From NCBI GenBank assembly GCA_035447065.1, contig DAOTGJ010000003.1, positions 1 to 64,000 on the forward strand: a DNA stretch of 64,000 bases, in the 5' to 3' direction. The stretch comes from CALEMW01 sp035447065. Its GTDB lineage: Bacteria; Krumholzibacteriota; Krumholzibacteriia; LZORAL124-64-63. A program made the position numbers and the translations under genes. Each line of letters opens with the position of its first letter. The stretch's first letter is position 1. The notes under the pieces are model-generated. The model made no database searches. It worked only from the letters and a program-made list of their open reading frames with translations, and was not told the origin of the DNA. Positions 32,260-40,506 of the stretch are shown one piece after another.

Positions 32260-34295
32260 GGCGTCGCCTCCTCCGCGTCGGCGAGGGCCAGGGCGGCCGC
32301 CACGCCGGCGGGGTCGTGATAGAAGTTCGCCGTGCGGCCGGAAGCGCCGCGTCGGGTCGGGATCAGGCCCGGACGATGGGACCCGAGGTCCCAGGCCGCG
32401 GCCGCGCCGCCGCCCGCATCGCCCGTCTCCCGCAACGGCGGGCCGGTCAGGGCCAGCCGGCCGCGCAGCAGGGCCCACGCGAGGCCCGTCTGCCACGGGA
32501 GCGGACGGGGTTGCCCCCGTCCGTCGCACACGACCGTCAGGGGGCGGCCGCCGTCGGGCTCTCCCGGCGCGGACAGGGGAACCTGCCGGCGGGAGCCCGG
32601 AATCAACAGGGCCGCCAGCCCCAGGGGGGCGGTGACCACCAGGAGGAGCAGGCCGGCGATCAGGGCCGCCAGCCGCTTGGCCGCCGCGCTGCCGGGGCGC
32701 GCGGGACCGGGATCCAACACCACCGCGGCCTCCCCCGCCTCCATGTCGGGGTAGGCGCCGGCGGCCAGCAGGCGCGCCTGGGGCACCACCCAGCGCAGAC
32801 GGATGCGGCGGCGGCGCAGGCGCGCCAGCAGGTTCAGCTCGCGCAGGTCGCCGCGGGGCCAGGCCCACCACAGCACCTGGGCGATGCGGTAGCGCTCCAC
32901 CGTGGGAGCCAGCGCGGCCGCCGCGCCGAGGCAGGGCACCGCGGCGCGCAGGGACTCGGCGGGCGCGGTCTCGTCGTCGGCGTGGAGCCAGCCCACCACG
33001 TCCAGGCCGCGGCCGCGGGGATCGCCCACGCGCTCCAGCCAGGCCGCCACGTCGGCGCGTCGGCCCACCAGCAGCGTGCGTTCCAGCGAGAACCAGCCGC
33101 GCTCCAACCGGCCCTGCCAGGCCCGCAGGACCTTCTCCCCCGCCGCCGCCAGCACGGCGAACAGCGGCAGGAAGGCCAGCAGCACCGCGCGGCTGACCAC
33201 CTGCTGCCGCCCCAGCCAGGTGCTGGCCAGCAGCAGCACGCCCAGGGCGCCCACCTGCTGCAGGCGCGCGCCCGCGGTGGTGGGACGGCGGCTCTCCAGG
33301 GTGCGGTAGCGGCCCTGGTAGGCGAAGGTCACCGTCATCAGCAGCGTGGCGAAGAGCTGCAGCGTGCGGTACTCCGCCAGGGGGAACACGGGCTGGTCGA
33401 AGAGCGGGTTGGCCAGCGCCCGCAGCCCGTAGGCGCCCAGGAACGCCAGGTTCAGGGCCGCGGCGTCCACGAGCCACAGCATCAGCGACGTGAGCGGATC
33501 CCGCCAGCGCTTGAGCAGCCAGACCAGCATGCCCCACTTCTCGTAGAACGTGATCAGGCTGCCCAGATGCAGCCAGAAGCTGCGGTGGGTGACGCCCTTG
33601 GCCGACTCGCGGCGGTGCCGGTGCACGAAGCGGGCGTCGGGCGTGTAGAGCACGTCCCAGCCCGCCTGGTTCATGCGGTAGCACCAGTCCACGTCCTCGA
33701 AGTAGAGGAAGAAGCGCTCGTCCATGGGCCCCACGCGCACCACGGCCTCGCGGCGCACCAGCATGGCGCCGCCGATGACCCAGTCCACCGCGCGCTGGCT
33801 GAGGTGGTCGAAGTCGCGCATGAGGTGCAGGTCCACGCTGCGGTCGTTGCGCAGGATCTTCCCCAGGGCCGTGCGCCGCATGATCATGGTGCGCAGGGTG
33901 TAGAAGCGGCGGCAGGAGTCCTGGATGGTGCCGTCCTCGTTGAGCAGCTGCGGCGCCACGATGCCCGCGCGCGGGTTCGCGTCCGCCACGGCCAGCAGCG
34001 CATCCAGCGAGCCGGGCTGCACCACGATGTCCGGGTTGAGGATCAGCGTGTACTCCGCCCCCAGCGCCTCCAGGCCCTGGTTCACGGCGCGGGAGTAGCC
34101 CACGTTCTCCGCGTTCATCTGCCAGCGCACCTGCGGGAAGCGCTCGCGCACGCCGTCCAGGCCCGGGTCCGAGCTGGCGTTGTCCACCACCATCACCGCG
34201 TGCCCGCCGGCGGGCGCGGCATGCCCCAGCGAGACCAGGCAGCGCTCCAGGTCCTCGCTCGTGTTGTAGTGGATGACGACGACGCCGAGCTTCAC
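32256..34295 (-). CDS. GT2 glycosyltransferase fused to a degenerate WcaJ/WbaP-like sugar phosphotransferase
   Basis: 679 aa. Residues 1-250 are a GT2 domain of the rhamnosyltransferase type: VVIHYNTSEDLERCL, metal-binding NPD at 87-89, GGAMLVRREAV and FFLYFEDVDWCYRM. After about 280 come membrane segments and a Rossmann-like stretch (LERTLLVGRRADVAAWL) as in WcaJ/WbaP phosphoglycosyltransferases. The C-terminal part keeps a membrane helix (KRLAALIAGLLLLVVTAPLG) and traces of the catalytic domain (LLRGRLALTGPPL, RPGL) but lacks the KFRSM and Asp-Glu catalytic motifs. The first domain is probably active and the second probably not. It lies 9 nt after the mannose synthase gene. Confidence 0.75.
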   Translation of the reverse strand: MKLGVVVIHYNTSEDLERCLVSLGHAAPAGGHAVMVVDNASSDPGLDGVRERFPQVRWQMNAENVGYSRAVNQGLEALGAEYTLILNPDIVVQPGSLDALLAVADANPRAGIVAPQLLNEDGTIQDSCRRFYTLRTMIMRRTALGKILRNDRSVDLHLMRDFDHLSQRAVDWVIGGAMLVRREAVVRVGPMDERFFLYFEDVDWCYRMNQAGWDVLYTPDARFVHRHRRESAKGVTHRSFWLHLGSLITFYEKWGMLVWLLKRWRDPLTSLMLWLVDAAALNLAFLGAYGLRALANPLFDQPVFPLAEYRTLQLFATLLMTVTFAYQGRYRTLESRRPTTAGARLQQVGALGVLLLASTWLGRQQVVSRAVLLAFLPLFAVLAAAGEKVLRAWQGRLERGWFSLERTLLVGRRADVAAWLERVGDPRGRGLDVVGWLHADDETAPAESLRAAVPCLGAAAALAPTVERYRIAQVLWWAWPRGDLRELNLLARLRRRRIRLRWVVPQARLLAAGAYPDMEAGEAAVVLDPGPARPGSAAAKRLAALIAGLLLLVVTAPLGLAALLIPGSRRQVPLSAPGEPDGGRPLTVVCDGRGQPRPLPWQTGLAWALLRGRLALTGPPLRETGDAGGGAAAAWDLGSHRPGLIPTRRGASGRTANFYHDPAGVAAALALADAEEATP

Positions 34296-34304
34296 GCGCT
34301 GTCC

Positions 34305-35012
34305 CTAGGGGATGCGGCGCAGGCGCAGGGCCCACACCATCCACATGGCTTCCCAGATGATCTTCTTGCTCATCTTGGACACGCCCACCTGGCGGTCCAC
34401 GAACATGATGGGGATCTCCTTGATGCGGTAGCCGCGCCTCCAGCAGTGGTAGTTCATCTCGATCTGGAAGCTGTAGCCGTCGCTCTTGATCTGCTCCAGG
34501 GGCAGGGCCTCCAGCACGTGCCGGCGGAAGCACTTGAAGCCGCCGGTGGAGTCCTTCAGGGGCATGCCCGTGATCCAGCGCGCGTACATGTTGGCGCCCA
34601 CGCTCAGGATCACCCGGCGCAGAGGCCAGTTGACCACGGTGATGCCGTGGAGGTAGCGGCTGCCCAGCACCAGGTCATGATCCTGGATCTCGTGGAGGAA
34701 CTGGTCCAGGGCCGCGGGATCGTGGCTGAGGTCCGCGTCCATCTCGAAGACGGCCTCGGCGTCGGTGTTGGCCAGCACCCACTGGAACCCGGCGATGTAC
34801 GCCGCGCCCAGCCCCATCTTCCCCGGCCGCTCCAGCAGCCGCACCCGACCGCCGTACTCCGGCAGGGCCTGGACGATGGCGCCCGTGCCGTCGGGCGAGT
34901 TGTCGTCCACCACCAGCACGCTCAGGTCCGGGTGGCGCGCCAGCACCAGCGGCACGATGCGGCCGATGTTCTCGGCCTCGTTGTACGTGGGGATCACCAC
35001 GAAGCTTCTCAC
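34305..35012 (-). CDS. polyprenol monophosphomannose synthase (DPM1-like GT2)
   Basis: 235 aa. The enzyme transfers a hexose, usually mannose from GDP-mannose, to a polyprenyl phosphate. GT2 features: VVIPTYNEAENIGRIVPLV, LVVDDNSPDGTG, FEMDADLSHDP with the DAD metal site, and DSTGGFKCFRR plus GYSFQIEMNYHCWRRGY, both typical of DPM1/Ppm1. There is no C-terminal membrane domain, as in the soluble class. The GTG start overlaps the yfhO stop (GTGA). The product would serve the GT-C-type membrane enzymes encoded nearby (YfhO and DUF2723), which in their families use polyprenyl-linked sugars. Confidence 0.88.
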   Translation of the reverse strand: MRSFVVIPTYNEAENIGRIVPLVLARHPDLSVLVVDDNSPDGTGAIVQALPEYGGRVRLLERPGKMGLGAAYIAGFQWVLANTDAEAVFEMDADLSHDPAALDQFLHEIQDHDLVLGSRYLHGITVVNWPLRRVILSVGANMYARWITGMPLKDSTGGFKCFRRHVLEALPLEQIKSDGYSFQIEMNYHCWRRGYRIKEIPIMFVDRQVGVSKMSKKIIWEAMWMVWALRLRRIP

Positions 35013-37495
35013 GCGTCCCTCCGCGGGGTCGAGGCTCCCAGACGGCCCAGCGCCAGCAGGACCAGCACGCCCAGCAGGCCGGCCGCCGAGATCAGCAACG
35101 CCCGGCGCAGCGACGGGTCCTGGTAGCGGAAGCGCACCTCGTGGGCGCCGGCCGGCAGGGCCACCGCACGCAGCACGTGGTCGGCGCGCAGCAGCGCCGC
35201 GGGGGCGCCGTCCACCTCCACCGACCAGCCGGGCATCGCCATGTCCGCCAGGACCAGGATCGCGGGCGCGGGCGTCTCGGCGGCCAGGACCACCTCGTCC
35301 AGACCCTCGTGCGTCCAGCGCACCGTGCCGGCGGCGCCGCCGGCGGCCGGGGCCGGCGACGGGGCCGCGTCCAGGGTCACCGTGGCGGCAGGGTCCAGCC
35401 GTCCCGCCTGCACCAGCCCCAGGAAGGATTCCAGGGTCTCCTCGCCCTGCGGACGCCACGCCTGCAGCAGACGGGCCCGCGGCAGCGCCGAGCGGTTGCG
35501 GTAGGCGTAGAGGTCCCCGAGTACAGCGGGCTCCGGTTCGAGTTCCGCGCCCAACGACGCCAGGGCCTCGAAGGCCCCGGGCCCGAAGGGCTGCTCCGTG
35601 ACCACGCGCGCCCCCGCGAGCCAGGAGGCCAGGACGCCCGCGGGCGCGTCCGGGTTGAACAGCCGCGTGCGGATGGTCTCATAGGCCGCCAGCTTGAACG
35701 GGCTGTAGCCGCCCAGGGAGTGCACGCCGGCGATCATGCCGTCGTTGGTGCTCGCGCCGCGGCCCAGGGGCCAGGCGCGCTCGGGGCCCAGCAGGCCGGC
35801 CAGGGCGGTCTGGGCCGGATCCGCGGAGGCGGCGCCCGCGGGCGCGCGGTCGCGCACCAGGGCCGGCGCCTCCACCAGCACGCCGCGGCCGGAGGCGTCC
35901 CGCGCCACGCGCATCAGGGAGTTCTCGGGATGGGTGATGCGGGCGTCCACGCCCAGCAGCTCCACCACGACCAGGGCGCAGAGCAGCCAGCCCAGGCCGC
36001 GCGTGCGCCAGGCCGCGGAGCGCGCCGCCGCCAGCAGCCCGCCGCCGCCGGCCAGCAGCACCAGCCCCAGCCGCAGCAGGTCCGCGCGCAGCAGGCCCCA
36101 GGCCACGTCCACCAGCACCGGGGCCGGCGCGGGGCGTCCCGCGGCCGCCGCCAGGGACTCCAGATGGGAGGCCAGCAGCCCGCGCGCTCCCAGGAAGGCC
36201 AGCAGCGCCAGCGCTCCCGCCCCCAGCGCCGCCAGGCCGGCGCGCTTGAGGCGTTCCGGCGCCGGGCCGTCCGCGGCCGCCAGGCGCGCGGCGCCCAGGG
36301 CCGCCGCCACCGCGGCGGCCACCGCGGCCAGCACCAGGATCATGGACGGGATGCGCATCTTGTTGAAGAACGGCAGCGCCGCGTAGAGCGGGCCGTAGAG
36401 CACGGGCAGATGCTTGCCGAAGGCCACGAGCACCGCCAGCGCGAACAGGGCCGCCAGCGCCGCCACGACGCCGCGGCGGCGCCGGTCCCACCACGCGGCG
36501 ACGGCCAGGGCGAGGACCACCACGCCGAAGGTGTTGGGGTAGTCCGTGAAGGGCATGGGCCCCTGATAGGTGGCCTGCCCGAAGCCCGACACCGACGGCA
36601 GCACGAAGGTGCCCAGCTCCCGCGGCGAGAGGCTCCAGCCCGTGGCGTACTCGTAGGAGGCGCCGCCGCCCTCGGCCGCGCCGCGCACGGACCAGGCCGC
36701 GTAGTCGTGGACCGGCAGCACGCACACGGCCGCCAGCAGCAGGCCGGCCGCCACCGCCGCCGCGCCCCAGCCGGTGGCCGCCAGCGGCATGGGCTCCCGC
36801 GCACGATTCGGGATCCAGCGGATCCAGGCCGTGATCAGCAGCACGGCCAGCGCCAGCAGGGTGTAGTAGGTGATCTGCGGGTGCCAGCGCAGGGTCTGCA
36901 GGCCCAGCAGCAGCGCGGCCCAGCCCGCCACGCGGCGGCCGCGGCCGTCCAGGGCCTCCCAGGCCAGCCCCAGGAGCCAGGGCAGGTACATGGCGGCCAC
37001 GAGCTTGGAGCCGTGCCCGTGCACGCCCCACGCCACCACGCGCGGGAACAGCAGCCAGGCCGCCGCCCCCAGCAGCCGCGCCGAGGCCGGCAGGCCCCAG
37101 CGGCCCAGCAGCCAGACCATGCCGGCGCCGCCCAGCAGCAGGTGGGCCAGCATCCAGGTCAGCGGGGGGAAGCCGACGGAATCCTGCAGCCAGTTCATGA
37201 CCACCGTGGGCGGGTACACGCCCCACTGGTAGGCCACGGACCCGAAGGTGGGCATGCCGGCGAAGAGGTAGGGATTCCACTCGGGGTAGTCGCCGGCGCG
37301 GCGGGCGGCGTCGCCCACCACGGTGAAGGCGTCGCTGTTGGCGGCGTCGGCGCTGCCGTAGACCTTGCCCAGCAGCAGGGCATCGGGGTGGACCAGGGCC
37401 ACCAGGGCCACCAGCGCGAGGCCGAACAGCAGACCGCGGCGCAGCGTGGCGCCCGCGGCTCCCGGTCCCTCCGGGGTGTGCGCGAGGTTCGTCAA
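35009..37495 (-). CDS. YfhO-family membrane protein (GT-C-like)
   Basis: 828 aa with about thirteen membrane segments and a large C-terminal extracytoplasmic domain. The N-terminal loop contains DAANSDAFTVVGDAARR and EWNPYLFAGMPTFGS, the conserved acidic loop of the YfhO family. Members in Gram-positives add sugars to lipoteichoic acid or other surface polymers using polyprenyl-linked donors. The C-terminus (AGAHEVRFRYQDPSLRRALL) is typical of the family. The start is a TTG with AAAGGA 5-6 nt upstream. It is the first gene of its operon, with a putative promoter at 37536-37565. Confidence 0.85.
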   Translation of the reverse strand: MTNLAHTPEGPGAAGATLRRGLLFGLALVALVALVHPDALLLGKVYGSADAANSDAFTVVGDAARRAGDYPEWNPYLFAGMPTFGSVAYQWGVYPPTVVMNWLQDSVGFPPLTWMLAHLLLGGAGMVWLLGRWGLPASARLLGAAAWLLFPRVVAWGVHGHGSKLVAAMYLPWLLGLAWEALDGRGRRVAGWAALLLGLQTLRWHPQITYYTLLALAVLLITAWIRWIPNRAREPMPLAATGWGAAAVAAGLLLAAVCVLPVHDYAAWSVRGAAEGGGASYEYATGWSLSPRELGTFVLPSVSGFGQATYQGPMPFTDYPNTFGVVVLALAVAAWWDRRRRGVVAALAALFALAVLVAFGKHLPVLYGPLYAALPFFNKMRIPSMILVLAAVAAAVAAALGAARLAAADGPAPERLKRAGLAALGAGALALLAFLGARGLLASHLESLAAAAGRPAPAPVLVDVAWGLLRADLLRLGLVLLAGGGGLLAAARSAAWRTRGLGWLLCALVVVELLGVDARITHPENSLMRVARDASGRGVLVEAPALVRDRAPAGAASADPAQTALAGLLGPERAWPLGRGASTNDGMIAGVHSLGGYSPFKLAAYETIRTRLFNPDAPAGVLASWLAGARVVTEQPFGPGAFEALASLGAELEPEPAVLGDLYAYRNRSALPRARLLQAWRPQGEETLESFLGLVQAGRLDPAATVTLDAAPSPAPAAGGAAGTVRWTHEGLDEVVLAAETPAPAILVLADMAMPGWSVEVDGAPAALLRADHVLRAVALPAGAHEVRFRYQDPSLRRALLISAAGLLGVLVLLALGRLGASTPRRDA

Positions 37496-37535
37496 GCTCG
37501 TCCTTTCGGGACCGTGGAGGTGGGGTCCTCCGCTG

Positions 37536-37565
37536 AGGATACCATCGGCGTTTCGGGACTGTCCA
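37536..37565 (-). promoter_or_regulatory. putative promoter of the yfhO operon
   Basis: -35 TGGACA (37560-37565), 18-bp spacer, -10 TATCCT (37536-37541), in the 84-nt gap between a GT2 gene and yfhO. It would give a ~34-nt leader. Confidence 0.5.
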
Positions 37566-37579
37566 CCACCGACGGCCGT

Positions 37580-38530
37580 TCAATCCGGCCGCGAGCCGTC
37601 CAGGATCGTGCCGTCGGGCTTCCCGCGGCCCGTCCAGGCGTCCAGGGCCCCCTGGACCGCGGCGCGCGCCGTGTCCGGGCGGCCGGCGAAGAGATGCCAG
37701 GCGGCCTGGGCGCCCACGTACGCGAGCTGCGCCGGAGCCAGGGTGAGCCAGGCCCGCCGAGGCCAGCGTCGGCGCAGCAGCTGCACGTGGCTGCGGTTCT
37801 TCAGATAGGCCTTGCGCGGGGTGTCGGCGCCGGTGGTGACGCTCACCTTGTGCAGCACGATGGCCCGCGGCTCGTGCAGGATGCGCCCGCCGGCGGCCCG
37901 GATCCGCAGGCTGTAGTCCGTGTCCTCGGCGTAGAGCCAGTAGCGCTCGTCCAGCAGCCCCACCGCGTCCAGGGCGCGGCGCGAGACCAGCAGGGCGCAG
38001 CCGGTGCCGTAGTCGGTCCAGCTCCGGGTCAGGGGGCGGGTTCCGGCCGGCCTGCGCAGGCCCAGATGGTTCACCCAGCCGCTGGCCGCGCCCACGCGGG
38101 CGCCGTCGTACCAGAGCAGGCCGGGATCGGACGCGTAGCAGATGCGGGGGGTGGCCGCCCAGGCCGCGGGCTCGTCGCGCAGGGCGTCCGCCAGGGTGCG
38201 CAGGCTGCCCTCGGGCACCAGGGTGTCGTTGTTGAGCAGGAGCACGGGCTCCTCGCCGCCCTCCTCGCGCAGCCGCGCCAGGGCCAGGTTGTTGCCCCCG
38301 GCCCAACGCAGGTTCTCTTCGCTGCGCAGGATCTCCACGGCGGGGAAATGCTCGCGGGTCCAGGCCACGGAGTCGTCGGCGGAGCCGTTGTCCACCAGCA
38401 CGACGCGCACGCCCGCGCCGGCGCGGGCCAGCGAGCCCAGGCAGTCGGCCAGCAGGGGCCGCCCGTTCCAGTTCACGACGACGACGGTGATCCAGGGCCG
38501 CGCCACGGGGTCAGAGGGTGCGGCGCACAC
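37580..38530 (-). CDS. GT2 family glycosyltransferase (rhamnosyltransferase type)
   Basis: 316 aa. GT2 core: ITVVVVNWNGRPLLADCLGS, VVLVDNGSADDS, VLLLNNDTLVP (the NND metal site) and YWLYAEDTDYSLRIR, which carries the likely catalytic acidic pair. A hydrophobic C-terminal helix (LAPAQLAYVGAQAAWHLF) may attach it to the membrane. The start is a GTG with GGAGG 9 nt upstream, inside the end of the previous gene; a GTG at 38506 lacks such a site. Acceptor and donor cannot be told from sequence. It is the last gene of the DUF2723 operon. Confidence 0.85.
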   Translation of the reverse strand: MCAAPSDPVARPWITVVVVNWNGRPLLADCLGSLARAGAGVRVVLVDNGSADDSVAWTREHFPAVEILRSEENLRWAGGNNLALARLREEGGEEPVLLLNNDTLVPEGSLRTLADALRDEPAAWAATPRICYASDPGLLWYDGARVGAASGWVNHLGLRRPAGTRPLTRSWTDYGTGCALLVSRRALDAVGLLDERYWLYAEDTDYSLRIRAAGGRILHEPRAIVLHKVSVTTGADTPRKAYLKNRSHVQLLRRRWPRRAWLTLAPAQLAYVGAQAAWHLFAGRPDTARAAVQGALDAWTGRGKPDGTILDGSRPD

Positions 38531-39461
38531 GGAAGTCGGCCTCCGGCCGCTGGCCCGCCACCACCAGCTCCGCCACCAGCCCCAGGCTGACGAACTGCAC
38601 CGCCAGGATGATCAGCGTCACCGCCAGCAGCATGAGCGGCCGGATGCGCAGGCCGTGGCCCGTGAGCCACCAGCCCAGGAAGTAGAGCAGGATGGCCCCG
38701 CCCACCGTGGCGAAGAGCGCGCCCATGCGGCCGAAGAGGTGCAGGGGCGACGAGCCGCGCCGCGAGAGGAAGAGCAGCGTGAGCAGGTCCAGGAACCCGT
38801 TGAGGAAGCGGTTGGCGCCGTACTTGGTGACGCCGTGCTTGCGCCTGTGGTGGCGCACCGGCAGCTCGGTCACGCGGAAGCCCTGGAGATGGGCCTGGGC
38901 GGGGATGTAGCGGTGCATCTCCCCGTACACGCGCACCGACTCGCAGACCTCGCGGCGGTAGGCCTTGAGGCCGCAGTTGAAGTCGTGGAGGCGCAGGCCC
39001 ACGGCGCGGCCGGTGACGCCGTTGAACACCTTGGACGTCTTGTTCTTGATGAAGCCGTCCTTGCGGTCCTGCTTCCAGCCCGACACCAGGTCCCAGCCCT
39101 GGTCCAGCGTGGCGAGCAGGGCGGGGATCTCCGCGGGATCGTCCTGCAGGTCCGCGTCCATGGTGATGACGCGGGCGCCGCGCGCGTGGGCGAAGCCGGC
39201 GGACAGGGCCGCGGCCTTGCCGTAGTTGCGGGTGAAGAGCACGGCATGGACCTCGGGGTGGTCCGCCTGCAGCGATTCCAGCACCTGCTCGGTGGCGTCG
39301 GTGCTGCCGTCGTCGATGATCCACACCTCGTGGCTCACGCCCGCGGCGGCGGCGCCTTGGGCGATGCGGTCCACCAGCTCCGGCAGCGAGTCCGCCTCGT
39401 TCAGGGCGGGCACCACCACGCTCAGGTCCGGGGTCGGCCTCATGTCCGCGGGGTCAGGCAA
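38511..39461 (-). CDS. GT2 glycosyltransferase with two C-terminal membrane helices (GtrB/ArnC type)
   Basis: 316 aa. The catalytic domain shows LSVVVPALNEADSLPELV, IIDDGSTDAT, NYGKAAALSAGF, ITMDADLQDDP (the DAD site) and DFNCGLKAYRREV. It is followed by HGVTKYGANRF and two membrane helices near residues 235 and 275. Enzymes of this type load glucose, aminoarabinose or another sugar onto undecaprenyl phosphate. I chose the TTG at 39461 because GGAGG lies 7 nt upstream; the ATG at 39443 has none. It overlaps the end of the epimerase gene by 8 nt. Confidence 0.87.
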   Translation of the reverse strand: MPDPADMRPTPDLSVVVPALNEADSLPELVDRIAQGAAAAGVSHEVWIIDDGSTDATEQVLESLQADHPEVHAVLFTRNYGKAAALSAGFAHARGARVITMDADLQDDPAEIPALLATLDQGWDLVSGWKQDRKDGFIKNKTSKVFNGVTGRAVGLRLHDFNCGLKAYRREVCESVRVYGEMHRYIPAQAHLQGFRVTELPVRHHRRKHGVTKYGANRFLNGFLDLLTLLFLSRRGSSPLHLFGRMGALFATVGGAILLYFLGWWLTGHGLRIRPLMLLAVTLIILAVQFVSLGLVAELVVAGQRPEADFRVRRTL

Positions 39462-40506
39462 GGTTCCGCCTCCGCTCCACCACCCAGGCCGCCTCGCGCC
39501 GCAGCCCTTCGGCGAAGGGCACGGCGGCGCGGTAGCCCAGCTCGGCGTGGATGTGGGCCGGGTCGGCCCAGGTGTCGCGCACGTCGCCCTTCACCTTCCC
39601 GTGATGGACGATGGTCGGGGTCAGCTCCGGCGCCAGTTCCGCCAGATGGCTCTGCATGATCTCCAGGGCCTCGCGCAGGGTGATGCGCGCGCCGCCTCCC
39701 ACGTTGTAGACCGCGCCGGTGCCCGGAGCGCCCACGGCCAGCAGGTTGGCGCGCACGGCGTCGGCCACGAAGGTGAAGTCGCGGGTCTGGGAGCCGTCGC
39801 CGTACACGTCCCAGGGCTTGCCGTCCACGGCCGCCTCCAGGAACTTGCGGAAGGCCATGTCGGGGCGCTGGCGCGGGCCGTAGACCGTGAAGTAGCGCAG
39901 GCTCGAGGTGGGCACGCCGAAGTTGGCCGAGTACAGCATGCACAGGTGCTCCGCCGCCAGCTTGGTCACGCCGTAGGGCGAGAAGGGCTGGGGCAGGGCG
40001 GCCTCGGTCACGGGCAGGTCCGTGCGGTCGCCGTACACGCTGCTGCTGCTGGAGTACACGAAACGCACCAGGCCGTCGGCCACGCGCGGGTCCTTGCAGG
40101 CCTCCAGCAGGCGCTGGGTGGCCTGGATGTTGCGGTCCAGGTACTCGTCGAAGGACGCGCCCCAGCTCGCGCGCACGCCCGCCTGGGCGGCCAGGTGGAA
40201 CACGGCGCGCACGCCGGTCAGCAGGTCGGCGCAGTCCAGGTCGTTGAGGTCGCGCTCCAGGAAGGTGAACGACGGGTGGTTCTTGAAGGCGGCCAGGTTC
40301 TCGCGCTTGAGCGCCGGGTCGTAGTAGTCCGTGAGGACGTCCACGCCGGTGACGCGGCAGCCCAGGGCCAGCAGGGCCTCGGTCAGGTGGCTGCCGATGA
40401 AGCCGGCGCATCCGGTGACCACCACCGGCGCGCCCGGGGCCAGCACCTCGGGCAGGCGGGCGTCGGGCATGCCGTCCAGGACGTTCTCTCGGGTCCAGTC
40501 GCTCAT
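39454..40506 (-). CDS. NAD-dependent sugar-nucleotide epimerase (UDP-glucuronate 4-epimerase-like)
   Basis: 350 aa extended short-chain dehydrogenase. NAD-binding GCAGFIGSHLTEALL, then FHLAAQAGVRASW, SSSSSVYGD and the catalytic YGVTK. The substrate side has LRYFTVYGPRQRPDMAF and DFTFVADAV. The combination AQAGVR and RPDMA is typical of UDP-glucuronate 4-epimerases. It would convert UDP-GlcA to UDP-GalA for surface glycans. The ATG overlaps the stop of the DUF2723 gene (ATGA). Precise substrate specificity is inferred. Confidence 0.85.
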   Translation of the reverse strand: MSDWTRENVLDGMPDARLPEVLAPGAPVVVTGCAGFIGSHLTEALLALGCRVTGVDVLTDYYDPALKRENLAAFKNHPSFTFLERDLNDLDCADLLTGVRAVFHLAAQAGVRASWGASFDEYLDRNIQATQRLLEACKDPRVADGLVRFVYSSSSSVYGDRTDLPVTEAALPQPFSPYGVTKLAAEHLCMLYSANFGVPTSSLRYFTVYGPRQRPDMAFRKFLEAAVDGKPWDVYGDGSQTRDFTFVADAVRANLLAVGAPGTGAVYNVGGGARITLREALEIMQSHLAELAPELTPTIVHHGKVKGDVRDTWADPAHIHAELGYRAAVPFAEGLRREAAWVVERRRNLA

